Shown: one piece after another, positions 33,608 through 43,585 of the stretch
Position numbering within the stretch: position 1 is the first letter of the stretch
Layout of the letters: each line of letters begins with the position of its first letter
NCBI RefSeq assembly: GCF_001698205.1
Contig: NZ_CP016591.1
Location: 558,001-622,000, forward strand
Direction: 5' to 3'
From: Tsuneonella dongtanensis
GTDB lineage: Bacteria; Pseudomonadota; Alphaproteobacteria; Sphingomonadales; Sphingomonadaceae
DNA length: 64,000 nucleotides
Made by a program: the position numbers and the translations under genes
Notes under the pieces: model-generated
Databases searched by the model: none
Seen by the model: the letters and a program-made list of their open reading frames with translations, nothing else
What the model was told of the DNA's origin: nothing

Positions 33608-35611
33608 CTAGTGCCCGATAGCTTGTCCCCGCTGGTGCTCGCGCCAGCGTTCGGAGCCCCAACGGGCAACCAGGGCATCGACCCGCGCCTTGTCCGCGGC
33701 AGCGAGCACGGCATAGGGCGTGCACGTCCCCTGTTCGCGGAAGCACGCTTCGCCGGTGTCGAGGCGCAGGCTGGTGAGCGCGCCGTCCGGTCCGGCCAAT
33801 CCGATCGCGGTAGGCGTGTCGAGCGGGCCGATGTGGAGGAAGGGGGCTGCGACGGTGCGCGGCGGCGCCTCTGCGCGAATCGCGGCCGAAAGGATCGCGC
33901 GGTAGTCGGACAAACCGATCGGTCCTTGAGGCACGACGCCGGGGCGGCTGGCCACGAGGAGCGTGCCGAACTGCTCTCGGTTGATCACGTGGCCGTGGCC
34001 GAGGAAGCCGCCCTCGAACAGCTCCTCACCGTGATCGCCGGTGACGATTAGGATCGTCTCGTCCCACACGCCCTTGGCCTTGAGGCGTGCGACGAGTTCG
34101 CCGAGCCAGCGGTCGGCGTGGGCGACGGCGTTCCAGTACGTCTCGCGCACGCGCTCGGCGTTCGCGGCGGAGATATCCTTCCGCGCGACGGGATCGGCGG
34201 TCACTCGCCGCGCGACGCCGGGGTGGTCGTAGGGAAAATGGGCGGACTGGAAATTGAAATAGGCGGCGCGCGGCTGGCCCGACCAGTCCTCGCCCCACAG
34301 CGTGCGATCGAATGCGGAAAGCAGGTGCGCCTCGTCGACCAGCAGCGATCCTTGCGCGGCGAAGTCGAACGCACGCTTGTCGCGCAGGGTCTCGGCATCG
34401 ACGTGCACGTCGGCGCTCGATCTCATCGCGACTGTTTCCGAGATATCGCCGAAGTCCTCCGGCTGGCCCGAGAACACCCCGATCCGGTACCCGCTCGCCT
34501 CGAGGTCGGTGAAGAGCGAGGGGTCGCCCCTGCGCGGGGCGAGCGCGCCGGAGAACAGGGACTTGAGGCTCTCGGTGGTGAAGCCGACGTGGCTGTAGGC
34601 CGGACGCGCCACGCTGCCCGCGGCTGCCAGCGCCTCGAGATTGGGGGCGACCGCCCGCCCATTCACGCGTTTGCCGAGCACGTCGCCGCGGACCGATTCG
34701 AGGACGACCACGACCACGTGGGGCCGTGCGCCGGTGAAGACCTGCGGTCCGGGCGGCGTCGCCAGCGGGACGAGCCTGAGGTCGCCGCCATAGCCGTCCT
34801 CGTCGATCCCGTTGCCGGGCACGTCGAGCGCCAGCGGGTGTCGGGTGCCGTCGAACGGAGCGTCATCGCGCTGCGTTCCTAACAGGCCGTAGCCGTCGCG
34901 GTCCGAGTCGCTTGCCAGGTCGAGTGCGGAAACGAGCGTGCCCCAGCCGAGCGTCCGCTCGAGCGCGTAAGCCGCATCGCTGCCTGAGCGCGGGATCGCG
35001 AAGGCGAGCGCGAGGAAGGCAGCGCATGCGGCGGCGGCCGCCTTACCGCCCGGCGCGCCCGGTCGGGAGAGGGTATCGGGCATGATTCGGGCGAGCAGGC
35101 GCGCGACGCCCCACGCCGCGGCAGCCATCCCGCCGATCGCGAGGAGCGCCACCCCGATCTCGCTCATCCCGAACAGGATCGCATCGACGAGGCTGCCTCC
35201 GCCGAGTTGCCTGAGCAATGCGAAGCCGACCGCGTCGCTGAAATACGAAGCGAGCTGGTATCGTGCCGCGAGCACTGCGGCGAACAGCGCCCCGTTGAGC
35301 AGCGCGAAGACGAAAACGGGGGTCCACCCGGCACGGCCGCGCGTCAGGCGCAGCGCGAGCATCCAACCCGCGAGCCCGATGAGGGCCATCGCCGACGCGT
35401 AGCCGGCCGCGAATGCCGCCCGCTCGGGCAGGGTATCGACCGCCCGGCTCATGCCGAAGCCGCCGGTGAACAGGCCGAACTTGCGGTCGGCGAGAGCAAG
35501 CTCGACCAGCGAGGCGGCAAGGACGACCGCGAACGGGGCGAGCGCCAGCACGCGCGCCCACGCGTGGCGGGACGCGCCGACGCGCGGCGGCTGGAGGGCG
35601 CTGGTGGCCAT
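33608..35611 (-). CDS. membrane sulfatase/phosphotransferase (LtaS-like)
   Basis: 667-aa protein with about six hydrophobic segments in residues 20-270 and an extracytoplasmic alkaline-phosphatase-superfamily domain in the rest. PHVVVVVLESVRGD holds the first metal glutamate and SHVGFTTESLKSLFSG the likely threonine nucleophile, as in lipoteichoic-acid synthase-like and EptA-like enzymes; VTGDHGEELFEGGFLGHG holds later ligands. A DRDGYGLLG-like acidic loop lies between. It may transfer phosphoglycerol or phosphoethanolamine to envelope glycans, or be a sulfatase; a formylglycine CxPxR motif is absent, which argues against a classical sulfatase. Confidence 0.82.
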   Translation of the reverse strand: MATSALQPPRVGASRHAWARVLALAPFAVVLAASLVELALADRKFGLFTGGFGMSRAVDTLPERAAFAAGYASAMALIGLAGWMLALRLTRGRAGWTPVFVFALLNGALFAAVLAARYQLASYFSDAVGFALLRQLGGGSLVDAILFGMSEIGVALLAIGGMAAAAWGVARLLARIMPDTLSRPGAPGGKAAAAACAAFLALAFAIPRSGSDAAYALERTLGWGTLVSALDLASDSDRDGYGLLGTQRDDAPFDGTRHPLALDVPGNGIDEDGYGGDLRLVPLATPPGPQVFTGARPHVVVVVLESVRGDVLGKRVNGRAVAPNLEALAAAGSVARPAYSHVGFTTESLKSLFSGALAPRRGDPSLFTDLEASGYRIGVFSGQPEDFGDISETVAMRSSADVHVDAETLRDKRAFDFAAQGSLLVDEAHLLSAFDRTLWGEDWSGQPRAAYFNFQSAHFPYDHPGVARRVTADPVARKDISAANAERVRETYWNAVAHADRWLGELVARLKAKGVWDETILIVTGDHGEELFEGGFLGHGHVINREQFGTLLVASRPGVVPQGPIGLSDYRAILSAAIRAEAPPRTVAAPFLHIGPLDTPTAIGLAGPDGALTSLRLDTGEACFREQGTCTPYAVLAAADKARVDALVARWGSERWREHQRGQAIGH

Positions 35612-35653
35612 GCGCGCGTCCTAGCGCGGGCGGTTTAGGATATGGCTAACGCC

Positions 35654-36436
35654 TCAATGATTGCAGGCGAGCGCCTCGACGACGTCCTCGAGCCGCGCCG
35701 GATCGCCCAGCGCGATGACGTGCCCCTCGGAATCGATGTGGAGCGGCTCGCCGTGCCAGTCGGCCATCGTCCCGCCCGCGCCCTCGACCACCGGGACCAG
35801 CGCGGCGAAGTCGTGCAGCTTGAGCGAGTCCTCGCAGACGATGTCGACGTGGCCGCTCGCGACGAGGCCGTAGTTGTAGCAGTCGCCGCCCCAGACCATA
35901 CGCCGGTGGGCGCACTTCGCGGCAAGCGCCATAAAGTGCTCGGCCGCATGGTCGGAAAACGCGCCCGGGCTGGTCGTGCCGAGGATCGCGTCGGACAGTT
36001 CGCGGCAGGGCCGGGTGCGGACTTCCCGGCCGTTGAACGTCGTCGGCTGGCCCATCGCGCCGACCCAGCGCTCGCCGAGGATGGGCTGGTCGATCACGCC
36101 GAGCACCGGGAAGCCGCCCTCGAGCAGCGCGATCAGCGTGCCGAAGATCGGCCGGCCCGCGACGAAGCTGGTGGTCCCGTCGATCGGGTCGAGCACCCAC
36201 TGGCGGCTGGCGCCCTCGCGCTCGGTGCCGAATTCCTCGCCGATGATCCCGTCGCGCGACGCTTCGGCGGTCAGGATGCGCCGCATCGCCTCCTCCGCTG
36301 CGCGATCGGCGAGCGTGACGGGCGAGGCGTCGCCCTTCGTCTCGAGGCCGATCTCGCCGCGGAAATAGGGACGGATCGCTGCCCCCGCCGCCTCGGCCAG
36401 CCGGTGCGCGAGCGCGATGTCGTCGGCAAGGCTCAT
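35654..36436 (-). CDS. hisN: histidinol-phosphatase, inositol monophosphatase family
   Basis: 260-aa Mg-dependent phosphatase. Metal-binding motifs GEEFG, WVLDPIDGTTSF and WGGDCYNYGLVASG match the HisN branch, which removes phosphate from L-histidinol phosphate in histidine synthesis. The ATG at 36436 gives the usual N-terminus (SLADDIALAHRLAEAAG). It is coupled to the cupin gene upstream (ATGA) and through it to prs, whose product PRPP is the first substrate of histidine synthesis, a sensible grouping. Confidence 0.9.
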   Translation of the reverse strand: MSLADDIALAHRLAEAAGAAIRPYFRGEIGLETKGDASPVTLADRAAEEAMRRILTAEASRDGIIGEEFGTEREGASRQWVLDPIDGTTSFVAGRPIFGTLIALLEGGFPVLGVIDQPILGERWVGAMGQPTTFNGREVRTRPCRELSDAILGTTSPGAFSDHAAEHFMALAAKCAHRRMVWGGDCYNYGLVASGHVDIVCEDSLKLHDFAALVPVVEGAGGTMADWHGEPLHIDSEGHVIALGDPARLEDVVEALACNH

Positions 36437-36839
36437 TCGGGCGCCGCCTCGCGCAAGGGGCGTCCCGGCAGCAGCAGCCAGCTCGATATCGCGCGAAGCC
36501 CCTGTGGCCCGGCCGTGCCCCAATGCGCGGAATCCGGCGCGATGCGCACGCCGTCTCCCGCTGCGAGCACCAGATCGGCCTCGCCGGCGCGCGACAATGT
36601 CGCCGAGCCGCCGATCACGTAGAGAAACTCCTCGCCTGCGTGGCGGTGGCGCGGGATCGCGGCGCCGGGCGCAAGGTTGATGTCGCCCACGACCAGCGCG
36701 TGGCCGGGCGCAGCCGCGATGGGGCCTTCCAGGACCGGGTTGATCCCCACCGGCGGCACATGAACCGCGACCGGCCGGGTCGGCGATACGCCCGACGCGC
36801 AGCCGGCCAGAAGCACGGTCGCGGCCAGCGCGGCGCGCA

Positions 36840-36840
<1 letters not shown>
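36433..36840 (-). CDS. cupin-domain lipoprotein
   Basis: 135-aa protein. The N-terminus has a lipobox (ATVLLAGC), so it is a predicted lipoprotein. The rest is one cupin barrel with metal ligands in PRHRHAGEEFLYVIGG and APDSAHWGTAG (H-x-H...E...H). Metal-binding or small-molecule-binding role; substrate unknown. Coupled on both sides: it starts within the prs stop (TGATG) and its stop overlaps the hisN start (ATGA). A surface lipoprotein between two cytoplasmic enzymes is odd and suggests insertion or simple read-through expression. Confidence 0.82.
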
Positions 36841-37775
<935 letters not shown>

Positions 37776-37905
37776 CGGGCGCTGGGTCCTTCGCGGCGGG
37801 GAAACGAACGGGCGGATTCGGATGGAGGCGGCTTAGCGGAGGAGAGAGGGATTGCAACGGGCAGGGGCGAAGGATGCCACATGTTTGGACACCGCGCGCT
37901 CACAG

Positions 37906-37931
37906 GGAACACCGACCGCAACCTGTCCGTT
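37906..37931 (+). promoter_or_regulatory. EcfG-type general stress promoter
   Basis: GGAAC (37906-37910) and CGTT (37928-37931) are separated by exactly 17 bases, the consensus for the alphaproteobacterial general stress sigma factor EcfG. The expected start near 37938 leaves a short leader containing AGGAGA (37949-37954) before the ATG at 37961. Found by eye; exact match to both elements. Confidence 0.65.
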
Positions 37932-37960
37932 TCGCCCCGAAAGCGAACAGGAGAAGCGTG

Positions 37961-38377
37961 ATGCCAAAGGCAACCAAGGAAGCGGTCGTCAAAGCAATGA
38001 AGCAGCTGGACATTTGCTTCATGGTGACAAAGGACGGAGAAGGTTTCTGCAGCCGTCCGATGTCCAACAATGCGCAAGTCGATTGGGACGGCGACAACTG
38101 GTTCTTCAGCAACGGCGACACGCGCAAGATCACCCAGATCGAAAAGAACCCGACCGTCATGCTGGATTTCAGCGGCGAGAAGGACTGGGTTTCGCTGCGG
38201 GGAGCGGCGCAGTTGCACCGGGACGACAAGGAATTGTTCGAAGAGCATTGGACCTCGGATATCGAGCGATGGTTTCCGGAAGGCACCGACACCCCGGGTC
38301 TCGTTCTGATCCAGGTAACTGCAGAGGAAGCCGAACTGTTCGGCGCCAGTGGGGAAGGCATCGTCTCCCTGGGATAG
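37961..38377 (+). CDS. PNPOx-like general stress protein
   Basis: 138-aa split-barrel flavin-binding-fold protein of the pyridoxamine 5'-phosphate oxidase-related 'general stress protein 26' group. The segments CFMVTKDGEGFCSRPM and DDNWFFSNGDTRKITQIEKN-type beta barrel core, then VLIQVTAEEAEL, match the family, whose members bind FMN or FAD and respond to stress. AGGAGA 7 bases before ATG fixes the start. The upstream EcfG-type promoter agrees with a stress role. Divergent from prs. Enzymatic activity unknown. Confidence 0.9.
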   Translation: MPKATKEAVVKAMKQLDICFMVTKDGEGFCSRPMSNNAQVDWDGDNWFFSNGDTRKITQIEKNPTVMLDFSGEKDWVSLRGAAQLHRDDKELFEEHWTSDIERWFPEGTDTPGLVLIQVTAEEAELFGASGEGIVSLG

Positions 38378-38467
38378 GCACTCTCATCGAGCCGAAGCCG
38401 GGATACGGATCGCGGCTGTACCGTAATCCCTTTCCTACACACCCCCTTTCGTGCCCTAAGCTCCCCG

Positions 38468-38968
38468 ATGAGGAAGCCGCACACCCACACGCTCCGCCGC
38501 CGCCCGTCTTGGTTCCGGCCCGTCGCCGTTCGCGCGCGGAACGACGGGTGGAGCGAGGTGCGGCAGTGCGCGTTCCTAGCCCAGCTCTATTTCACCGGGT
38601 CGGTGTCGGCGGCGGCGAAGGCGGTGGGGATGAGCCGGGCGAGCGCCTATCGCCTGCGCGCGCGGCCGGGCGCCGAGGGCTTCGCCTTCGCGTGGGACCG
38701 GGTGCTCACGCTGCCGGGCGCGGGCCATCCGGGCGCCGCGCGCGAGGACGGGCGGAAGGTGACAATGGCGACACTGCACGCGCGGCTCGAAACCGACCTG
38801 GTCCGGCCGGTGATCCATTCGGGCCGGATGACCGCGGTCGACCGAAAGCCCGATAATTCCACGCTTTTTCGCTTGCTACGCCTGACGAAGGACTGGCCGG
38901 AACCGCCCGACGATTCGGACTTCTGGAGAGCGAGCGGCGTTATCGAAAAACAGCCCCGGTCGTTGTGA
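38468..38968 (+). CDS. small HTH-domain hypothetical protein
   Basis: 166-aa Arg-rich protein. Residues about 28-65 (EVRQCAFLAQLYFTGSVSAAAKAVGMSRASAYRL) form a resolvase-like helix-turn-helix, where a 'no-sensing' region follows. A proline-rich tail ends PDDSDFWRASGVIEKQP. No signal or membrane segment. Such short HTH proteins are frequent in sphingomonads and have no assigned role. It is 14 bases from glpX, facing it tail to tail. Confidence 0.75.
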   Translation: MRKPHTHTLRRRPSWFRPVAVRARNDGWSEVRQCAFLAQLYFTGSVSAAAKAVGMSRASAYRLRARPGAEGFAFAWDRVLTLPGAGHPGAAREDGRKVTMATLHARLETDLVRPVIHSGRMTAVDRKPDNSTLFRLLRLTKDWPEPPDDSDFWRASGVIEKQPRSL

Positions 38969-38982
38969 CAGCGGCCCCGCCC

Positions 38983-39975
38983 TCACCCGGTCCGGTGTTC
39001 GCCCCGGATCCACCGCACGGTGCCGGACGACGCGCGCATGACCACGCTTTCGGTGGTCATCTTGCCGCCGCGCAGGCGCTTAACGCCGTCGAGCAGCGAG
39101 CCGCTGGTGACGCCGGTCGCGGCGAAGATGCAGTCGCCCTTGGCCAGTTCCTCGAGCGTGTAGATGCGGCCGAAGTCCTTGTCGGGGATGCCCCACTTGC
39201 GGGCGCGGGCCTTCTCGTCGTCGTTCCGGAAGACGAGGCGGCCGTTGAACTGCCCGCCGACGCAGCGCAGCGCCGCGGCCGCGAGCACGCCCTCGGGCGC
39301 GCCGCCAGTGCCCATGTACATGTCGATCGTGGTGTCCGGATCGGTCACCGCGATCACCCCCGCGACGTCGCCGTCGCCGATCAGCACGACCCCGCAGCCC
39401 AGCCCGCGCAGTTCGGCGATCAGCGCCGCATGGCGCGGCCGGTCAAGCACGCAGACGATGATCTCGTTGGGCTGGACGCCCTTGGCTTCGGCCACCGCCA
39501 TCACGTTCTCGGTCGGCGTCTTCGCCAGATCGATGATCCCGTCGGGATAGCCGGGGCCGACCGCGAGCTTTTCCATGTAGGTGTCGGGCGCGTTGAGCAG
39601 GCAGCCAGCTTCCGCCGCGGCCAGAACAGCGAGCGAGTTGGGCCCGGCCTTGGCGGTGATCGTGGTGCCTTCGAGCGGATCGAGGGCGATGTCGATCTTG
39701 GGCCCCTTGCCGATCGCGCCGCCGACCTTTTCGCCGATGTAGAGCATCGGCGCCTCGTCGCGCTCGCCTTCTCCGATGACGACGGTGCCGTCGATCTCGA
39801 GCCCGTCGAACGCCTTGCGCATCGCCTCGACCGCGGCGGCGTCGGCGGCCTTTTCGTCGCCCCGCCCGACCAGCTTCGACGCAGCGATCGCCGCCGCCTC
39901 GGTCACCCGGACGAGTTCGAGCACGAGGACCCGGTCGAGCACGCTCGAGCGTTTGGGCGAAGCTGGCTTGTTCAT
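38983..39975 (-). CDS. glpX: class II fructose-1,6-bisphosphatase
   Basis: 330-aa GlpX-type enzyme that removes the 1-phosphate from fructose 1,6-bisphosphate in gluconeogenesis. The metal-binding IGEGERDEAPMLYIGE and DPLEGTTITAK motifs and MYMGTGGAPEGVLAAAAL are diagnostic. AGTGA-type ribosome site precedes the ATG. In many alphaproteobacteria it directly follows hom; here two other genes on the opposite strand lie between them. Confidence 0.96.
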   Translation of the reverse strand: MNKPASPKRSSVLDRVLVLELVRVTEAAAIAASKLVGRGDEKAADAAAVEAMRKAFDGLEIDGTVVIGEGERDEAPMLYIGEKVGGAIGKGPKIDIALDPLEGTTITAKAGPNSLAVLAAAEAGCLLNAPDTYMEKLAVGPGYPDGIIDLAKTPTENVMAVAEAKGVQPNEIIVCVLDRPRHAALIAELRGLGCGVVLIGDGDVAGVIAVTDPDTTIDMYMGTGGAPEGVLAAAALRCVGGQFNGRLVFRNDDEKARARKWGIPDKDFGRIYTLEELAKGDCIFAATGVTSGSLLDGVKRLRGGKMTTESVVMRASSGTVRWIRGEHRTG

Positions 39976-40032
39976 CGACGATTCACTCCCGGGACGGCTC
40001 TGTGCGGCGCGCTTAGACGAGGGGGTGTTGCA

Positions 40033-40521
40033 TTGTCGATACTGGCGGTCGGCAAGGTCCCCGCAATCGCGGCCATCCTTGTGTTCCCCTTGCCGCTCGC
40101 CGCGCGGGAGCAGGAGCCGTCCCCGCGCACCGTCACCGCGGAAGAGGCGATGGAAGCCGCCCGCGAGGCCTATGCCGACCCTGCCGCAAGGGAAGCTGAG
40201 CGCAAGCGGCGGGCGCGCCTCGCCTGTCGCGCCGAATTGTCCGAAGAGGGTATCGTCGTCTGCGCTCCGGCACCCGACGATGCCGAATCCGCCGGGTACG
40301 ACAAGGAACGGGCCGAGCAGCGCTATGCCGAAGCGACGACGAACAAGGGCCGCCCGGTGGCGCCCGATCTTGGCCCGCCGGAGTGCGTTCCGAGCCTGCT
40401 GAGCATTTGCGCTGTCGGCGGGGCGCCGCCTCGACCCGTCCTCATCGATCTGGCTGCGATCCCCGAGCCGCCCGAGGGGTCGGACGCGGACCTGATCGCG
40501 CGCGGGGAGAAAGTCCCATGA
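40033..40521 (+). CDS. secreted hypothetical protein, sister 1 (TTG start)
   Basis: 162-aa exported protein. A TTG at 40033 with GAGGGG about 9 bases upstream gives a proper signal peptide (VPAIAAILVFPLPLAARE). Mature part: VTAEEAMEAAREAYADP, four cysteines in two clusters (RLACR...IVVCAP, PECVPSLLSICAVGG) and the end PVLIDLAAIPEPPEGSDAD. It shares this architecture with the next gene, so they are tandem duplicates. It overlaps that gene as ATGA. No domain recognised; location between hom and glpX, opposite in strand. Confidence 0.72.
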   Translation: MSILAVGKVPAIAAILVFPLPLAAREQEPSPRTVTAEEAMEAAREAYADPAAREAERKRRARLACRAELSEEGIVVCAPAPDDAESAGYDKERAEQRYAEATTNKGRPVAPDLGPPECVPSLLSICAVGGAPPRPVLIDLAAIPEPPEGSDADLIARGEKVP

Positions 40522-41018
40522 GGGCGTACTTCATTGTTCTGCTCGCGATCCTGGCGGCGCCGGTTGCCGCACAGGAGGCGCCGCCCGGAACGCCGGTTAC
40601 GGCCGAAGAAGCCATCGCCAACGCCAAAGAGGTCTACGGCCCGCCCGATATCCGCGAGCGCCGGCGCCTGTGTCCGCCGCAAAAGGCCGGCGGCGAGATC
40701 GTCGTCTGTGCGCAGAACGAGGATCCCGAGCGCCTGCGGGTCGAGGGCAGCGAAAGCGACGGCACCGAAGGCGATCCGCGCGCGCCCAATCTGGAAACGC
40801 AGTACCCCGGTGCAGGCTTCGGCGCGGGCGTCGTGTTCAAGGGCTGCTTCATCCCGCCGTGCCCGCCGCCGATGCCGCCGCTGATCGACCTCAAGGCGAT
40901 CCCCGAAGCGCCGCCGGGATCGGACGCCGACCGCGTCGCGCGCGGACTGGCCCCGAGAGGCCGCGACGACCTGCCCATCGAGGCGGTCGAGACCGAAGCG
41001 GTCACGCCGCCAGAATAG
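40518..41018 (+). CDS. secreted hypothetical protein, sister 2
   Basis: 166-aa exported protein, coupled to sister 1. Signal peptide (FIVLLAILAAPVAAQ), then VTAEEAIANAKEVYGPP, a cysteine motif GEIVVCAQ, a second cysteine pair FKGCFIPPCPPPMPP, and PLIDLKAIPEAPPGSDADR. The pairs of cysteines and the shared ends are conserved with sister 1, while the middle differs. It overlaps hom by 17 bases tail to tail. Function unknown; periplasmic disulfide-bonded proteins are likely. Confidence 0.75.
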   Translation: MRAYFIVLLAILAAPVAAQEAPPGTPVTAEEAIANAKEVYGPPDIRERRRLCPPQKAGGEIVVCAQNEDPERLRVEGSESDGTEGDPRAPNLETQYPGAGFGAGVVFKGCFIPPCPPPMPPLIDLKAIPEAPPGSDADRVARGLAPRGRDDLPIEAVETEAVTPPE

Positions 41019-42309
41019 GCATCACCAGCGGGGGTGCGGTCAGGCTCGGCGAACCGTCGAGCAGGCGCAGCGCCTCGGTGACGCAGCGCTCGGGGCCTTC
41101 GTGGGTGACCATCGCGACGAGCACCTCGCCGCTTTCCTCGGCCTGACCGGTCTGGATCAGGCTTTCGATCGACACTTCCGCATCGCGCATCGCCGCCGTG
41201 ATCTCGGCCAGGACGCCCGGCCGGTCGGCGACGGTGAAGCGGATGTAGGTGTGCCCGCGCCGGTCGCCGGGCTCGGCCGGGGCCATCGGCTCGAGCTGCG
41301 CGACGGGGACCGAGAACGGGCTGCCGCGTTCGCCGCGGGCGATGTCGATGAGGTCGGCGACCACCGCGCTCGCGGTCGGCCCGTCGCCCGCGCCGGCGCC
41401 CTGGAACAGCAGGCGGCCGGAGAAATTGCCCTCGGCCACGACGGCATTGGTCGGCCCATCGACATGCGCGAGCGGATGGTTGTCGGGAACGAGGCAGGGC
41501 CGCACGCGCTGCAGCAGGCGCGATGCCGAACCGTCCGGTTCGACGTCCGCCTCGCCGATCAGCCGGATGACGAACCCGAGATCGCGGGCCCGGGCGATAT
41601 CCGCCGCGCGGACCCGCGCGATTCCCTCGCACGACACATGGTCCAGGTCGAGCCGCGACCCGAATGCGATGGCGGCGAGGATGGCGAGCTTGTGGCCCGC
41701 GTCGATTCCCTCGATGTCGAGCGTCGGATCGGCCTCGGCGAACCCTTTGGCCTGCGCTTCGGCGAGAACATCCGCGAAATCGCGCCCCGTGTCCTCCATC
41801 GTCGACAGGATGAAATTGCAGGTCCCGTTGAGGATGCCCTGGACCTTGTCGATCAGGTTCGCCGCCGCACCTTCGCGCAAGCCCTTGATCACCGGGATGC
41901 CGCCCGCGACCGCGGCTTCGAACTTGAGCGGGACGCCCGCCGCCTCGGCCGCTTCGGCAAGCGCGAGCCCGTGGTGCGCGATCATCGCCTTGTTCGCGGT
42001 CACCAGCGCCTTGCCGCTGCGGATCGTGTTGCGCGCAAGGGTCAGCGCGGGGCCATCCGCCCCGCCGACCAGTTCGACGACCGCGTCGACGTCGTCCCGC
42101 GCTGCCATCTCGGTCATGTCGTCGCACCAGTCGAACCGCGAGAGGTCGACCCCGCGGTGCTTGCCGCGGTCGCGTGCGCTTACCGCGACCACGCGGATCG
42201 GGCGCCCCGCGCGCGCCTGGAGGAGGGCGGCGTTCTCGGACAGCAGGCGGATGACGCCCGCTCCCACCGTGCCCACTCCGGCTAGCGCGATGCGCAGCGC
42301 TTCGGCCAT
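41002..42309 (-). CDS. hom: homoserine dehydrogenase
   Basis: 435-aa NAD(P)-dependent enzyme converting aspartate semialdehyde to homoserine for threonine and methionine synthesis. Rossmann motif GVGTVGAGVIRL, catalytic region KLAILAAIAFGSRLDLDHV, and a C-terminal ACT domain (TYIRFTVADRPGVLAEITAAM) for allosteric control. AGGAGGG lies before the ATG. Usual alphaproteobacterial partner glpX is 1 kb away on the same strand. Confidence 0.96.
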   Translation of the reverse strand: MAEALRIALAGVGTVGAGVIRLLSENAALLQARAGRPIRVVAVSARDRGKHRGVDLSRFDWCDDMTEMAARDDVDAVVELVGGADGPALTLARNTIRSGKALVTANKAMIAHHGLALAEAAEAAGVPLKFEAAVAGGIPVIKGLREGAAANLIDKVQGILNGTCNFILSTMEDTGRDFADVLAEAQAKGFAEADPTLDIEGIDAGHKLAILAAIAFGSRLDLDHVSCEGIARVRAADIARARDLGFVIRLIGEADVEPDGSASRLLQRVRPCLVPDNHPLAHVDGPTNAVVAEGNFSGRLLFQGAGAGDGPTASAVVADLIDIARGERGSPFSVPVAQLEPMAPAEPGDRRGHTYIRFTVADRPGVLAEITAAMRDAEVSIESLIQTGQAEESGEVLVAMVTHEGPERCVTEALRLLDGSPSLTAPPLVMPILAA

Positions 42310-42377
42310 GTCTGCATTCCCTCCTGGCTACGGGGCGCTCCTACCGAACGGTTCGCGCGGCGGCCAACAAAGAGAAA

Positions 42378-43238
42378 CTATCGGGCGGCGAGGGTCTCTG
42401 CAGCCAGGTTGCGCGGACAGGGCCCGAGCTGCTGCATGACGAAACGGTAGTCCTCGGCTGCCCGGCTGCGCGACGCACTGTCCTGCGCGAGATTGGCGCC
42501 GGCGGGCAACTGGCCGGGCAGGAAGCAGGCCAGGCGATACCAGGCCAGCGTCTCGCGCTCGGGAGGGCGCGCGGCCTGGTCGACGATCTCGCCGAACGAC
42601 ACGCCCCAGGTCGGCGCCATGCCCGGCCGGCGGATCACGGTCAGCGAAACCGGATCGCCGCTGCGGGTGCCGAGGAACACCTGCGTCTCCGATTCGCCGG
42701 CCAAGGTGCCAGCGACCGACAGCGCGTCGCGTATGCCGGTGATGGCGGGGGCGGCATCGCGCAGCGCAAGGTCGGCAAGGATCGGCTTGACCCGCGCATC
42801 AAGCGCGGGGTTCCAGTCGAGCTGCGCGTTCGGCCCGACGAGCTGGAGCTCCCCCGGGCGCCCGGCAACGGCCCGGGCGAACAGGAGGACTTCCCGCTTC
42901 TTGAGCTTGGGAATCTTGCCCTTGGCATCGAGCGGAACGTCGACGAGGTACCTGATCGATTCGCCCAGCGGCGCGCTGCCCGCGATCAGGCCGAGCGTTT
43001 CGGCTTCGATGTAAACCCTGGCGCGGCCAGGCGCTACGTTGGCGGCGCGCTCGGCCGGGACGGCAATCGCCTTGGCGATCTTCGCATGTACCACCAGGTC
43101 GGCGGCATCGGACAGGTCGGCGAGATCGGCATACGTCGGCGCCGGAGCCGACGTCGCCGTCGGTGGAGCCGCCGCCACGCAGACCGCAAGGGCCATGGCG
43201 GCCACCACCGCTCTGCAGGAGAATCGAATTTCGTGCAT
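42378..43238 (-). CDS. secreted hypothetical protein (286 aa)
   Basis: Exported protein with an N-terminal signal peptide (AVVAAMALAVCVAAAPP). Recognisable features are a beta-rich middle (VYIEAETLGLIAG, SIRYLVDVPLDAKGKIPKLKKREVLLFAR), two cysteines near the C-terminus (LACFLPG, QLGPCPRN) and a helical end. No domain was identified; similar conserved hypotheticals occur in sphingomonads. The ATG at 43238 is preferred because it begins the signal peptide; an ATG 16 codons upstream gives a poor N-terminus. It is divergent from tonB. Confidence 0.72.
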   Translation of the reverse strand: MHEIRFSCRAVVAAMALAVCVAAAPPTATSAPAPTYADLADLSDAADLVVHAKIAKAIAVPAERAANVAPGRARVYIEAETLGLIAGSAPLGESIRYLVDVPLDAKGKIPKLKKREVLLFARAVAGRPGELQLVGPNAQLDWNPALDARVKPILADLALRDAAPAITGIRDALSVAGTLAGESETQVFLGTRSGDPVSLTVIRRPGMAPTWGVSFGEIVDQAARPPERETLAWYRLACFLPGQLPAGANLAQDSASRSRAAEDYRFVMQQLGPCPRNLAAETLAAR

Positions 43239-43585
43239 GGGCGATCCGCCTAGGCCGGTGGGCGGGAGATGGAAACCATTACGCATCTTCCCCGTTCAGC
43301 GTGACAGGCGTGAATCCGGGCTTAACCGGAAAAGCGTTTGCACGCAGGTTTCTTCGCGGTTAAGCGTCCGGCGATCCGGGGAGTAAACATACAATAACCT
43401 CCGGACGCGGCCCTCAGCCGGGTCATCGGGGACTCGGCGGGCCGTTCGGTCGCCGAAAACCGGTGGGCCGACAGGGTGGACATCAGGGATTGCGTCGGGG
43501 CGCGACGATTCGGAATCGCGCGTGTCCGATGTGTGCATTCGCCGGGCGCGCAGGCCCGGCATGGACGATGGAGTGATGCGACTGA
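43239..43585 (+). other. 347-base divergent intergenic region before tonB
   Basis: No gene seen. It must hold the promoters for tonB and the opposite hypothetical gene. A TACAAT at 43390-43395 is -10-like and TTGCAC at about 43334 with TAAGCG 17 bases on is another weak pair; neither has a good partner. No Fur box or clear palindrome for an iron regulator was recognised. Confidence 0.5.

Noticed and set aside
43300-43400. TTAA motifs as a CtrA binding site before tonB
   Set aside because: The two TTAA copies (about 43323 and 43360) are far from the 7-base spacing of CtrA boxes.
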